A stretch of 64,000 bases of DNA from Actinomyces sp. ph3 (GTDB taxonomy: Bacteria > Actinomycetota > Actinomycetes > Actinomycetales > Actinomycetaceae), in contig NZ_CAGY01000008.1 of NCBI RefSeq assembly GCF_000308055.1, positions 121,807-185,806 of the forward strand, read 5' to 3'. How positions within the stretch are numbered: the stretch's first letter is position 1; every line of letters begins with the position of its first letter. The notes under the pieces were generated by a model. The model saw nothing but the letters and a program-made list of their open reading frames with translations. It made no database searches and was not told the DNA's origin. The position numbers and the translations under genes are program-made. Below, piece by piece: positions 44,153 through 54,500 of the stretch.

Positions 44153-46623
44153 CTACGAAGCAAAATTTCTTCGATCATTTCGATCACTGAGGCGGGCATT
44201 TCCGAGCGGAATATGCCCGCCTCTTTTCCTCTATCCAAGGTGCGTAGCTGTGGAAGTGCCCGACGCCCTAGACGACGCACCATCGCATAGGCATCGTCTT
44301 TTGCCAGAGCATCCATCTCACAGCGAAGCAGGGCTTGGTAGATATCGTTTTCAACCGGATTTTCTGCAAAGGCAGGAAGCTTTCCACCCGCGAAGGAAAC
44401 TTCGAGAACCTGGCTCACCTCGGCCTCGTGAATTGTCACGCGCGCGCTCAGGGTATCGGGATCGTAAGTGAACTCAGCGGGCTCTCCGTTGACACTCACC
44501 TGCGTTGGTTTCTCAATACCTCGCATGGTCACGGTCCACGAACGAAGCGCGGGCAGCGCATCAGTGCAGCCCTTTGCGGGGTGAATGGTCAGCGTTCCAC
44601 AGGCGTCGTTGTGCACGATCTCGGTTCGCACTTCGCCGCTGCGCTGCTCGCAATTGACACCTGGGTAGCGGCCATCATCTTCACACAGAGTGAAGTGGCC
44701 GTCAGCACCGGGGAAAACAAGGATTTCCAGTGCTTGGGGATTCCCACAATCGTTAATGTTCTGATCCAGCTCTTGCAGGGGAACAATCCCGCCGGCGGGG
44801 GCAAAAACAGGAAGAAGTTCCAGCGGTCGCCACACATTGAGGCGCAGCCCACCATCCATTTCGGCGTCGTAGCGGCGTCCGGTAAAGAAATCGAACCATT
44901 GACCGCGCGGGAACCACATGCGTGTGCGTGCCTGACGCGTGTACGCATCGCGCGGGGTCACCACGGGAGCAACCATCAACTGCGTGCCGAACATGAATTG
45001 TTCATGCACGTCGTAGGCGATCCCTTCATCTGGGTGAGCCCAGTACATGGGAGTCACCAGCGGCGCGCCCTCGGTAGCGGCACGCCAATTCATTGTGTGT
45101 AGGTAAGGAATGAGGCGGTGACGCAGGATCAGCGCATCGCGCATGATATCGCGCACGGGTTGCTGGAAATTCCACGGTTCCTTGCCCACGAAAGGCGACA
45201 GACTCGAGTGCAGTCGGTTAATCGGGCTGAAAACACCGAGCTGGTACCAACGCGCTTCCAGTTCTTCGTCGCGCACGCCCAGCATGTGTCCGCCAATATC
45301 GTGGCTCCACCAGCCGTATCCGATATTCGAGGCTGTTGACGTGAAGTAGGGCTGGAATTTCAAGGATTCCCAGCTGACAACTGTGTCTCCGGAGAAGCCC
45401 ACGGGATAGCGGTGCGATCCTGGGCCCGCGTAACGGCTGAGAATCAGCGGGAGCTCGTGATCCTGCCCCTCACCTTCTGAAGATGCCGCGACCATGTCCA
45501 TATAGTGCAGGTAGTTGAGGATCCACAGCGGGTCCAGACCTTTTTGACGCGAAACACCGCCCTGTTGCCAATCGATCCACCAAAAATCGACGCCATCAGT
45601 CTCCAGATCATGATGCATATCGAAATAGGCGCGAATGAAGCTCGGATCTGTCAGGTCGAACTCCACCGGTTCTTCACTGACCGGGTCAATTCCCATTGTT
45701 TCGGCGGCCTTGGGATAGGCATCTTCGAATGCGCGTATTCCATCGCGGGGATGCACATTCGCGGAAATACGCAAACCTCGATCATGCAGCGCTTCCGTAA
45801 AAGCATGAGGATCTGGAATTAACTCGCGATTCCACGAGTACCCAGTCCATCCTGAGCCAAAGCGCGGATCAACATCGGTGATGTGCCAATCCATATCCAA
45901 AACAGCGGTTGTGAATGGAATTCCTTCCGCATTGAAACGATCCATCAGCGCGAGGTACTCATCCTGCGAATAGGGGTAGTAGCGGCTCCACCAGTTCCCC
46001 AGAGCCCAACGCGGCAGAAGTGGAGTCGGACCGCTCAAACGGTAGAAGTCGCGAATGGCTTCTGCGTATCGGCTTCCATAGCTGAAGAAATAGATGTCGA
46101 TTTCAGAGTGGCCTCGCGGACGTGTCACGCAACCTGCCCTGCACGCAGCTTCATCACTCTGAAAGAGATTTGATTTAGAGTCATCTAGGACCGCCCATCC
46201 ATCACGACTGATCACTCCCATACCCAATTCGCAAGCCCCGTTCACACCGTCCAGAGTGCGCGCGGTCCCCTTGAGGTTTTCGTGCGCCTCGTCTCCGTAG
46301 TGCCATGTGGTCCCAAACCCGCCTCCCGCGTTCTTGACGACAGCGCTCAATCCTTCTTTGCTAAAGCTCTGACCGTCAAAAACCAAGCGGATGGAAGAGG
46401 TCTCCCACACGTGCATTCCGCCTCGCTGGGAGTAGGTAACTTTTGGAGTTTCCTGCTCGAAACAGCGGTTGAGGACGACCTGCGTCGCCTCGTCCTCAAA
46501 GACTCCAGAATCCGACCACTCGAGGCGGACCAGGGCATCGGTCAGGAAGCCGATTCGCCACCGCTCCCCAACAAAAGTGGTCTGGGGGTTCATCTGCGCC
46601 TTCACAGAGGGGATGGGAAACAT
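44149..46623 (-). CDS. GH31 family alpha-glycosidase (probable alpha-glucosidase)
   Basis: A protein of 824 residues from ATG 46623 (AGGAGA upstream). No signal peptide, so cytosolic. The GH31 barrel shows LGNWWSRYYPYSQDEY, LDMDWHITD, the catalytic nucleophile in FWWIDWQQG (Asp351) and the acid/base in GFSGDTVVSW (Asp413), then GWWSHDIGGHMLG. A beta-sandwich C-terminal part follows. The WIDWQQG form of the nucleophile loop differs from the common WxDMNE, so the subfamily is not that of classic maltases; alpha-1,6-glucosidase or another retaining alpha-glycosidase activity is possible. It is the last gene of the dextran locus operon and most likely trims imported oligosaccharides to glucose. 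Confidence 0.9.
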   Translation of the reverse strand: MFPIPSVKAQMNPQTTFVGERWRIGFLTDALVRLEWSDSGVFEDEATQVVLNRCFEQETPKVTYSQRGGMHVWETSSIRLVFDGQSFSKEGLSAVVKNAGGGFGTTWHYGDEAHENLKGTARTLDGVNGACELGMGVISRDGWAVLDDSKSNLFQSDEAACRAGCVTRPRGHSEIDIYFFSYGSRYAEAIRDFYRLSGPTPLLPRWALGNWWSRYYPYSQDEYLALMDRFNAEGIPFTTAVLDMDWHITDVDPRFGSGWTGYSWNRELIPDPHAFTEALHDRGLRISANVHPRDGIRAFEDAYPKAAETMGIDPVSEEPVEFDLTDPSFIRAYFDMHHDLETDGVDFWWIDWQQGGVSRQKGLDPLWILNYLHYMDMVAASSEGEGQDHELPLILSRYAGPGSHRYPVGFSGDTVVSWESLKFQPYFTSTASNIGYGWWSHDIGGHMLGVRDEELEARWYQLGVFSPINRLHSSLSPFVGKEPWNFQQPVRDIMRDALILRHRLIPYLHTMNWRAATEGAPLVTPMYWAHPDEGIAYDVHEQFMFGTQLMVAPVVTPRDAYTRQARTRMWFPRGQWFDFFTGRRYDAEMDGGLRLNVWRPLELLPVFAPAGGIVPLQELDQNINDCGNPQALEILVFPGADGHFTLCEDDGRYPGVNCEQRSGEVRTEIVHNDACGTLTIHPAKGCTDALPALRSWTVTMRGIEKPTQVSVNGEPAEFTYDPDTLSARVTIHEAEVSQVLEVSFAGGKLPAFAENPVENDIYQALLRCEMDALAKDDAYAMVRRLGRRALPQLRTLDRGKEAGIFRSEMPASVIEMIEEILLRS

Positions 46624-46716
46624 TGGGTCTCCTGGGTTACGGGTTTTAAGGTGGTTGGAAGAAGGTGGTGGGAAGGAAAGTTGTCGGGTTCTCTCATTGC
46701 CGAGGCCTCGGCAGGC

Positions 46717-47409
46717 TTAAGCGGCTACTCCCCCGCGCTCAGCGACGGCCTCGTCGGCGGGGTTCGGGGAGGGTCGGTCCTTGACGCTCATTCCCGGCAA
46801 GCCCCCAAAGCTATAGATCACTGCTTGGACAGCGAAGATCGGAACCGCAGCGCCGAAGACCATAAACACGCCCGGCCACTGGCTCCACGTCCACCCAATG
46901 ATGACCGTGAAGGCAAGAAGAAGCAGGGTGCACAGCGGGCGGGCCACTGTCATGTTCAGCGACATGCGAAGAATCCACGTAAGAGGTTCATCGAAATTCG
47001 CACGCACTGACCATGACAGCGCTGCCACGGTCCAAAACACAAGGTTGAGTAAGAGCAGAAGGCCCGAGACGCCAACGCCGATCACTCCACCCAGGTCGTT
47101 CCAATTCACCAGGTAGTAGTCCCACGCCAGGGCGAGGCCGATAAGCAGTTGCACCCAACCAAAGAGATTGGCCTGGGTGAGTTCGTCTTTCCACGCGCGG
47201 TGAAACACCGTCCAGGTCTGGCGAATGCGCCACGACTGATCCTCGTCGATAAGCCACGTCCTAAAGGTTGCGTATGCGGCGGCGATTGAGGGGAAGATTC
47301 CTCCCACGATCAGTCCCATGAGCGTGTGAACGAGCATCGCAACGTTGACGACAAACACCATCAGCACGATGCGGCACAAACGCTCGTAGGTCAGGGCAAC
47401 TCTAGTCAT
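46717..47409 (-). CDS. YesL-family (DUF624) membrane protein
   Basis: A protein of 230 residues with about five membrane helices, matching YesL (DUF624): NVAMLVHTLMGLIVGGIFPSIAAAYATFRTWL near the N-terminus and several Trp-rich loops. Members sit in operons with LplBC/YtcP-type sugar permeases and glycoside hydrolases, where their role is unclear (possibly helping the permease). It starts 4 bp after a permease gene. A GCCGAGGCCTCGGC palindrome lies just after the stop, between it and the GH31 gene. Confidence 0.87.
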   Translation of the reverse strand: MTRVALTYERLCRIVLMVFVVNVAMLVHTLMGLIVGGIFPSIAAAYATFRTWLIDEDQSWRIRQTWTVFHRAWKDELTQANLFGWVQLLIGLALAWDYYLVNWNDLGGVIGVGVSGLLLLLNLVFWTVAALSWSVRANFDEPLTWILRMSLNMTVARPLCTLLLLAFTVIIGWTWSQWPGVFMVFGAAVPIFAVQAVIYSFGGLPGMSVKDRPSPNPADEAVAERGGVAA

Positions 47410-47413
47410 TGTT

Positions 47414-48400
47414 CTAGCCTTTGACGGCGCCGATCATGACGCCCTTATTGAAGTACTTCTGCAAGAAGGGGTAGATGATCAGCAGAGGAATTGTCGAAAC
47501 GATGATCACGCCGAACTTGATCTGATCAGCAAAGTTCTGTGAATCCATTGCGGTCATTCCGACGGAACCAACTTGCGTCTGGTTTGCCAACAAAATGTTT
47601 TGCAGAACGTTCTGCAAAGGCTGCAGATTCTGGTCGCGAATGTAGATCAAACCAGTGAAGTAATCGTTCCAGTGCCCGACGAAGTAGTACAGGCCAATAA
47701 CCGCGATAATCGCCGTCGACAGCGGCAACACGATCTTGTTGAAATACCCGAAGTACGACAGTCCATCGACCTGCGCCGCATCATGAAGTTCTTCGGGGAT
47801 AGAGGCCTCGAAGAAGGAGCGGGCAATGATCATGTTGAATACGCTGAAGGCACCCGGAATGATGAAAACCCAGATGCTGTTCAGCAGTCCCAACTGTTTC
47901 ATCAGCAGGTAGCTGGGGATCAGGCCGCCACCGAAGAACATCGTGAAGGTAAAGAAGAACAAGATCACGCGGCGCGGCTTGAATTCTTTACGGGACAGGG
48001 CGAAGGCCGCTGGAAGCGTGACGATCAGGTTCACTGCTGTGCCCAAGAGTGAGTACAGCAAGGTGTTGCGGTAGCCAATCCAGATACGCGTATCTTCCAA
48101 GATCTTGATGTAGCCCTTGAAATTAATGCCCTTGGGAAGAACTGTCACCTTACCGGTCGATACCAAGTTCGGGTCTGAGAAAGACGCGACAATGATGAAC
48201 CACATCGGGTACAAAATTGCCAGAACAATGGCCGCGATGATCAAAGCGATGATTCCATCAATGATCCAGTCAGAGGCAGAGCGCGTTCGCCACAATGCGC
48301 CAAGGTTCTTCTTGGGCTTCGGTTCGTTTGCCCTATCCCCCGATGTTCCCATCCCGGCCGCGTGACCGGAAATCTTAGCGGCAGGTGTTGCTGCAGACAT
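47414..48400 (-). CDS. sugar ABC transporter permease, LplC/YtcP type
   Basis: A protein of 328 residues with six membrane helices after a ~45-residue basic N-terminus. The binding-protein-dependent transport (EAA) loop is FEASIPEELHDAAQVDGLSYFGYFNKIVLPLS, which meets the ATPase. Segments such as WFIIVASFSDPNLVSTGKV and FFGGGLIPSYLLMKQLGLLNS are typical of the CUT1 LplC group that moves plant- or host-derived oligosaccharides. AAAGGA lies nine bases before the ATG. Partner of the next gene; the ATPase is not encoded here. Confidence 0.95.
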   Translation of the reverse strand: MSAATPAAKISGHAAGMGTSGDRANEPKPKKNLGALWRTRSASDWIIDGIIALIIAAIVLAILYPMWFIIVASFSDPNLVSTGKVTVLPKGINFKGYIKILEDTRIWIGYRNTLLYSLLGTAVNLIVTLPAAFALSRKEFKPRRVILFFFTFTMFFGGGLIPSYLLMKQLGLLNSIWVFIIPGAFSVFNMIIARSFFEASIPEELHDAAQVDGLSYFGYFNKIVLPLSTAIIAVIGLYYFVGHWNDYFTGLIYIRDQNLQPLQNVLQNILLANQTQVGSVGMTAMDSQNFADQIKFGVIIVSTIPLLIIYPFLQKYFNKGVMIGAVKG

Positions 48401-48426
48401 GATTCAGTCCTTTCTTCACGCCGGTT

Positions 48427-49434
48427 CTAGAACAAGCTGGTGTCGCTGGTCTTCTTTGCAATCTTGTTTGCAGTCACCAGGAAGATGAAGTTCACAACGC
48501 TGTTGAACAAACCGATTGCAGTGGAATAGCTGTAGTGGTGGGCCAAAATACCGATGCGGTAGGTATAGGTGGCGATGACTTCAGAGGCCGGGATATTCAG
48601 CGTGTTCTGCATCAGCCAGACCTTTTCGAAACCGACACCCAGCACCGAGCCCATGTTCAAGATCAGAAGGATTCCCGCGGTCGGCAAGATGGCCGGGATA
48701 TCGATGTATCGAATCAACTGCATTCGCCCGGCACCGTCGATTTTCGCAGCCTCGTAAAGCGCAGTGTCGATTGATGACAGAGCAGCCAGGTAGATGATGC
48801 AGTTCCATCCGGCGTGCTGCCAGATTTCGCTCATCCAGTAGATGGGCGTGAATGCAGAGGCGGTTCCCATGAGGTCCGCCCCTCCGAAGAACTTACTGAT
48901 CAAGCCGGAATTTGGCGCGAGGAAGATATTGAGCATCGAGACCATGACCACTGTCGAGATGAAGTGAGGCATGTAGGTGATGGTCTGAACGAAAGTTTTC
49001 GTTCTCTTGCTTGAGATCTGGTTGATCAGCAAAGCCAGAATGATCGGGGCGAAGAAGCCCATGACCAGGGTCCACAAGCTGATGCGTAAGGTATTGCGGA
49101 TGATCTGCCAGAACATCGGGTCTTTGAAGAACTGATTAAAGTACTTCAGCCCTTCCCACTTTCCGCCCGTAATGCCCTTGCTGACATCGAAGTCACGGAA
49201 AGCCAGCTGGATTCCGTACATTGGCCCGTAGCTGAAGATCAGGACCAGAATGATCGCCGGCAAAACCATGATCCACAACTGCCAGTACAGTCGGAAGTGG
49301 TTTGCGAGGCCCGCTGGACTCCACCAGGGAGCGCCCTTAGCCTTCGGTGTCTTCACTTTTGTGCTGGCCTGCTTAGAGGCAGGGGTGGAGCGTAACGGCT
49401 TTGTGCCGTGTGGCTGAACTTCTGTAGTGGACAT
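48427..49434 (-). CDS. sugar ABC transporter permease, LplB/YteP type
   Basis: A protein of 335 residues with a basic N-terminus and six membrane helices (WIMVLPAIILVLIFSYGPMYG opens the first). The EAA loop is SIDTALYEAAKIDGAGRMQLIRYIDIP. FRDFDVSKGITGGKWEGLKYF and NQISSKRTKTFVQTITYMPHF match the LplB group. GAAGAGG lies before the ATG. It is 27 bp after the GH13 gene in the operon. With the LplC-type permease and the lipoprotein at 54842 it forms the importer; a shared ATPase such as MsiK is expected elsewhere in the genome. Confidence 0.95.
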   Translation of the reverse strand: MSTTEVQPHGTKPLRSTPASKQASTKVKTPKAKGAPWWSPAGLANHFRLYWQLWIMVLPAIILVLIFSYGPMYGIQLAFRDFDVSKGITGGKWEGLKYFNQFFKDPMFWQIIRNTLRISLWTLVMGFFAPIILALLINQISSKRTKTFVQTITYMPHFISTVVMVSMLNIFLAPNSGLISKFFGGADLMGTASAFTPIYWMSEIWQHAGWNCIIYLAALSSIDTALYEAAKIDGAGRMQLIRYIDIPAILPTAGILLILNMGSVLGVGFEKVWLMQNTLNIPASEVIATYTYRIGILAHHYSYSTAIGLFNSVVNFIFLVTANKIAKKTSDTSLF

Positions 49435-49461
49435 AGCAACCTCTTCGTTTCGTCCAAGAAT

Positions 49462-51282
49462 TTAGCCGAGTATGTAAGCGAAGGCCGTCCACGGACGCAG
49501 GTGGCGATCCTGCAGTTCCTCGCATGTAAGGGCGGCATCCTGGTTAGTGATGAGGACACGCTCATTCAGAGGCTCCCCCACTAGTTCTGCAACTTCTGTT
49601 GGCAGGTCAACGGTGTTACTGGACAGATTGGCGGCAACGACCAAGCATTCATTCCCCAAGCTTCTTGTGAAGGCATAGACAGAATCGGAATCTTGCGCAA
49701 TCAATTGCCAGTCTCCGGCAACAACGATGTCTTTAGTGTGCCGCAGCTTAATGAGTCGCTTAAAGAAGTGGTAGACCGAATCGGGATCGTCTTGCTGACG
49801 TTTTGCGTTAATGATGTCCTTGTTTGCATTGACAGAAATCCAGGGGACTTGCCCGGCGTTTTCATCAATGAAACCCGCATAGCTTGTGTCATCCCACTGC
49901 ATAGGTGTCCGCGAATTATCACGCCCCTTGAGAGCCAGCGCATTCATCATTTCGTCGTGGGTCAAGATCCCCGCTTCTTCGACGTATTGGCGGTAGTGGT
50001 TCAGGGATTCGACGTCGCGATACTGGTCAAGGCTGGTAAAGCCTGCGTTCGTCATTCCCAGTTCTTCGCCCTGGTAGATGTAGGGGGTTCCCTTGTGCAT
50101 ATGAAGGACGAGGCCAAGTGCCTTTGCGCTTCGAGAGCGCAGTTCTTCCGTACTGTCGTCTCCCCAACGCGACACGACGCGGGGCTGGTCGTGGTTGCAA
50201 TAGAAGAGGCTGGTCCATCCGCCATCGCGCACAATTTCTTCGTAGCCAGCGAAGACATTGCGTAGGTCGCGAACCTTCCACGGCACGACGGACCACTTCC
50301 CTGCTGGACCATCGTCATCAATACCAACATGGTCGAAAAGGAAGAGCATGTCGAGTTCTTCGCTGGCAGGGTTCGTAATGTGTGCTGCGCGGGTAATGGA
50401 AATACCCGGCCCCTCGCCGACGGTCAGGAAGCCTTCCCGACCCGCGAAGACGGCCTCGTACATTTCATGGAGAAACTCATCCAAGCGCGGGCCATCCGTG
50501 CAGAAATCAAAGGGCGAGGAATACCCATCGGAGCCGACGGGGTAAATCTCCTTATCGGATCCATCGGTTCCGGGGAGCATTCCACGGCTATCCAAGGTCT
50601 TGGAGATCTGACTGATGACGTCCATGCGGAATCCGTCAATTCCGCGGTCCATCCACCAGTTCATCATCTCGTAGACCGCCTGGCGAAGTTCGGGTCGTTC
50701 CCAATTGAGGTCGGGCTGCTTGGCCGAGAACTGATGGAAGTAGTATTCACCGCGCTGCGGATCATAGGTCCACGCGGATCCACCAAAATAGCTCCCCCAG
50801 CTATTGGGTTCGGCTCCGATCTCGCCGGGGACATGCCCTTCCTTTGCGGGCATCCACCAATACCAGTCTGCTTTGTCGCTGGTTTTGTCACGGGATTCGA
50901 TGAACCACGCGTGCTCATCAGAGGAGTGATTGACCACCAAATCCATGATGACTTTCAGACCCAAGCTGTGGGCAGTGCGGAGCAGTTCATCCATGTCATC
51001 GAGAGTGCCGAACATGGGGTCGATGTTCTGGTAGTCGGCAATGTCGTAGCCGTTATCGTCCTGGGGCGATACGTACATGGGGCACAGCCAAATTACGTCA
51101 ATGCCAAGTTCTGCCACATAGGGCAGGCGCTGGGTGATTCCTTGGATATCACCGATTCCGTCGCCGTTTGCGTCTTGAAAGGAGCGCGGATAAATCTGGT
51201 AGACCACAGCGTTCGACCACCACGGGGTCTTCGCCGCAGCGTTGCGAGTCGCAGCGAAATCAGCATTTAATTGCTTTGTCAT
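49462..51282 (-). CDS. GH13 alpha-glucosidase, probable oligo-1,6-glucosidase (DexB-like)
   Basis: A protein of 606 residues from ATG 51282; in-frame upstream ATGs (51309, 51378) would add residues that run into the promoter. Cytosolic GH13: region I LKVIMDLVVNHSS, region II GIDGFRMDVI with nucleophile Asp221, region III FLTVGE with acid/base Glu290, region IV CNHDQPR with Asp365. The Val right after the nucleophile is the known mark of alpha-1,6-specific members (Ala/Thr in maltases). So it should cleave isomalto-oligosaccharides made by the dextranase. It is first in the operon with permeases, YesL and GH31, behind a promoter overlapping CTTGCGCAAG. Confidence 0.93.
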   Translation of the reverse strand: MTKQLNADFAATRNAAAKTPWWSNAVVYQIYPRSFQDANGDGIGDIQGITQRLPYVAELGIDVIWLCPMYVSPQDDNGYDIADYQNIDPMFGTLDDMDELLRTAHSLGLKVIMDLVVNHSSDEHAWFIESRDKTSDKADWYWWMPAKEGHVPGEIGAEPNSWGSYFGGSAWTYDPQRGEYYFHQFSAKQPDLNWERPELRQAVYEMMNWWMDRGIDGFRMDVISQISKTLDSRGMLPGTDGSDKEIYPVGSDGYSSPFDFCTDGPRLDEFLHEMYEAVFAGREGFLTVGEGPGISITRAAHITNPASEELDMLFLFDHVGIDDDGPAGKWSVVPWKVRDLRNVFAGYEEIVRDGGWTSLFYCNHDQPRVVSRWGDDSTEELRSRSAKALGLVLHMHKGTPYIYQGEELGMTNAGFTSLDQYRDVESLNHYRQYVEEAGILTHDEMMNALALKGRDNSRTPMQWDDTSYAGFIDENAGQVPWISVNANKDIINAKRQQDDPDSVYHFFKRLIKLRHTKDIVVAGDWQLIAQDSDSVYAFTRSLGNECLVVAANLSSNTVDLPTEVAELVGEPLNERVLITNQDAALTCEELQDRHLRPWTAFAYILG

Positions 51283-51360
51283 CGCAATAACTTTCTCAGT
51301 CGTCAACATTGCCGCATGTTCTTGCGAGGGGTTGGAGGCGCGTCTATGCGCTACCCCTTT

Positions 51361-51390
51361 AGCGTAACAAGTACGCAATCCTTGCGCAAG
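51361..51390 (-). promoter_or_regulatory. promoter and LacI operator of the GH13-permease-GH31 operon
   Basis: On the minus strand TTGCGC (51389-51384) and TACGCT (51366-51361), 17 bp apart, form a promoter ~80 bp before the GH13 start. The -35 box is inside the perfect palindrome CTTGCGCAAG (51381-51390). The same palindrome, followed by the same TTGC two bases on, lies before the binding-protein gene, so both are probably bound by the local LacI repressor. Confidence 0.65.
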
Positions 51391-51401
51391 TATTACAAAA
51401 T

Positions 51402-51441
51402 ATATTCAGGGGTGGACACTTTCATGCCCACCCCTGAATAT
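51402..51441 (-). terminator. terminator after the dextranase gene
   Basis: A 14-bp perfect stem (ATATTCAGGGGTGG / CCACCCCTGAATAT, 51402-51415 and 51428-51441) with a 12-base loop. On the minus strand it is followed by a T-rich ATATTTTGTAATA. It separates the dextranase transcript from the GH13 promoter. The right side also has TTTTGGGTTT, so it may work both ways. Confidence 0.8.
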
Positions 51442-51530
51442 TTTGGGTTTCCTCAGAATCATTCCCGCTGATCACAGCGCTTCACTGAGAAGCCCACTTC
51501 TAACTCCAGCTTACGCACTTTTCACTATCT

Positions 51531-54500
51531 CTAGTGGCGCGCATCGAAGCCGACAAAGGGAACCACTACCTTTCCGTCTTCGTTTACACTCAGAGCCTTG
51601 GACTGCTCAATAGCACCCGAGATGATGTCAATTGCGTTGGAATCCGTAGTGTCCGAGTCATACGGGGACTCATTTGTGAAGATGCCCTTTCCACCGCCGA
51701 AGCGGAAGTTCTTCACAAAGTCAGGGCATCCCTTTCCGCCCGCGTAGCATTCGGCCGAATAGATCGGACGAACATTGCCCACACCTTCCCCGTCTTCCGA
51801 GGAGGAATAGATCGACACCTGGTACGAGGCCTTTGCCAAGTCCACGCCATCGAGCGCACTGCGGTCAACGGACATCATGATTCGGTCACCGGCAACCTTC
51901 AAGGTCACCTCGCCCTTGAGCTTGCCCGCATTGTCGTAAACACCCATGTTGTAGGGCAATGATTCTGAACGGCCATCAGCAATCAGAACATAATCCCAAC
52001 CACCATGAGCGAAGGTGTTCGTCCCCGCTAGCAGAGGCGTCACATCAGTTGAGGTATTGGCCTCGCTGCGAATGTAGATATTCAGTCGCTGGGTACTCAT
52101 CTGGTTCATACCCCACGGGTTGTTCACGGGAGCACCCATTCGCGTGACGAACTGGTAGTGATCGTTATCGCGATACACGGAGGTTTCAAGCAGGTCAAAG
52201 CTGCCCGGATTGAAGTTCTCACTCTTGGGGTAAACAACCGTACCGGCACCATTGTCATCACCGCTGGGATCACTCAAGGTGCCAATCTTGTCACCGAAAG
52301 AGTAGATCGTGTAGCTCGCTCGGCTTACCGTGTTTTCGGGTGAGTAGGCGCTCACGCGCACCGAGTTGATCGCGCGATCCAAGGTGAGATCAGCGCTGAA
52401 TGCACCATCGATAACAGGCAGTTCCATGTTCGTTCCATTGACCGTTACAACGACGCGATTACCGTCGGTCGTTCCCTTAAACGAAAGATGACGAGAATCC
52501 AAAGACTCCTGGTCCTTCAACCCTTCAACGCTTAGCGTCGGCATGTTCTCAGGCTTGCCATCTGCGGTGGCGTTCCAGTTATCCCAACAGTCTGCATCGA
52601 AATCCAAACGCCCAAGCTCATTGGATGCCCAGTTTCCGCCGGCCTTCGTCACGAAGGTGTCACCGACACTAAAGTTACGAATCTCAATACCGTTGTGGTC
52701 GACAGTTTCATTGCCAATCGTCACCTTCTTGCCCGCCTTATTTGCAGGACGGGTCAGACGGCTCACGACATTTGCTTCAGGCTGCCCATTCCACGAATCC
52801 ACATGGAAGTTAATGATCTTGAAGTTCTCCATATTTGACAGGGCGTAGATACGGAAACCACAGTTCACACTTCCTTCCACGACAGTGTTGGAAATGGTCC
52901 AGTTCTTCAAAGTCGTTGAAGGATCCGAGTAATCGAAGGCGCCACCGTTCCAGTGCGGGGATGAGTTGAATACGCAGGTGTTGGTTGCACCCGAGTTATT
53001 CATCAGGCTGTGCACGACACTCGTTCCGTCGACCTTCACATTCTCAGTGTTGCGGTAGTTCCAGCCCCACTGGAAGACCGGGCCGTTATCGTTCTTCCAC
53101 ACCACGACATTCGAAACATCCACATTGCTGTGGTAGAGCTTCATCGCGTCATCATTCGTATGGAAGAAAGAGCTCTTCATGGTCGAGCCGGGGTACAGCT
53201 CCATTCCGTCGGTCTGCCAATACCAGGATCCCACCTGTTGGTAGTTGCGAACGCGCTGGCTAAAGGACTGCTCGTTCGCCCCCTCGATCGCACTGTTACG
53301 GGCCACGGCCTCGGCAAACTCAGCATCGCTCATGCTGCCCTTTTCGGGGTCAGCAGGACGGAAACCATATTCCACGAAGGAGTGGTATGAGGGCTCCTTG
53401 ATGGTGACGCCTTGCAGGTCAAGAACCTGATGCGGAGTGGTAGAGGTAAACTTCAGAGCTTTAACACAGGTGGCATGGCAGTTTGCGCCATCCTTATGCT
53501 CCAAGGTCTTGTATCCATTCGACATGTCGGTCTCATAGAGGTACTGCTCGCTTGAGAGCACACCGTATCCCGTGACCTTGTAATTCGTGATGTTCTCATT
53601 GACCCCGAATTGGAAGGCTCCCTTCACGAAGGCGCCGGGCTCAAAGTAGACCCACTTCACGCGATCAGGAAGGTTTGCAGAGTACTTGTTCGTCATCCAG
53701 TAGGTACCTGCTTTGAAGTACACAATGTCGGTATCGACGGTATCCAAGTTGGTGACCTCACCCGGGGTCACGTAGGTAATCGTTCCGTCGGCCTCGGTGG
53801 GGATGGTTGTCGGATCGACGCGCGAGGCCCAAGGCTGAGCAAAGAGCAACATGGAGTTCTTCGGCTCGGTTCCCACGTATTCGTGTCCTTCTCCGCCCTC
53901 AAGGGTGAGCCCACCCTGGTAGCGGTAAACATCCATGAGTTCGGGGGCAAACTCTACGGATAGACGATAACCGTCGTTACTCTGAGGAATGTACAGACGC
54001 ACAGTCTTGTCGTCCAGCAGCTTCTTTTCAATATTCGCCTTTGCAGGGCGAACAGTGACCTGGTTGACATCGCTTAGTTTCGCGCCGGTCTGCAAAGTGA
54101 CGTCGACATAGACATCAGTGTCATATTCGAACGAGGACCAACTCATGGTCACGTGATTGTCGGCTTGGAACTTTGCGCCATCATCGTTGAGGTCCGAACG
54201 CATGGGGTTACCGTTGCGCGGGATCGACATATAGGTAAACGAACTATTGTCCGAATCAGTACCATCGACGGCCGACACAGATACCGAATAGAAGGGTGAT
54301 TGACGAACCTCATTGTTAGCAAGGGGCTTTTCAGCGTCCTTGACACCGTTTTCATGCCACCAGGTACGAATTTTATCTTCGCGAGCTGGTGATTTATCCG
54401 GCTTCGGCGCAGGAGTGGTCTGCTCTTGGCCGGGAATCTGCGGGGTTGTATCGCCATTTGTGGGGCCAATAATAATGGTCACTCCACCGACACCGATGAC

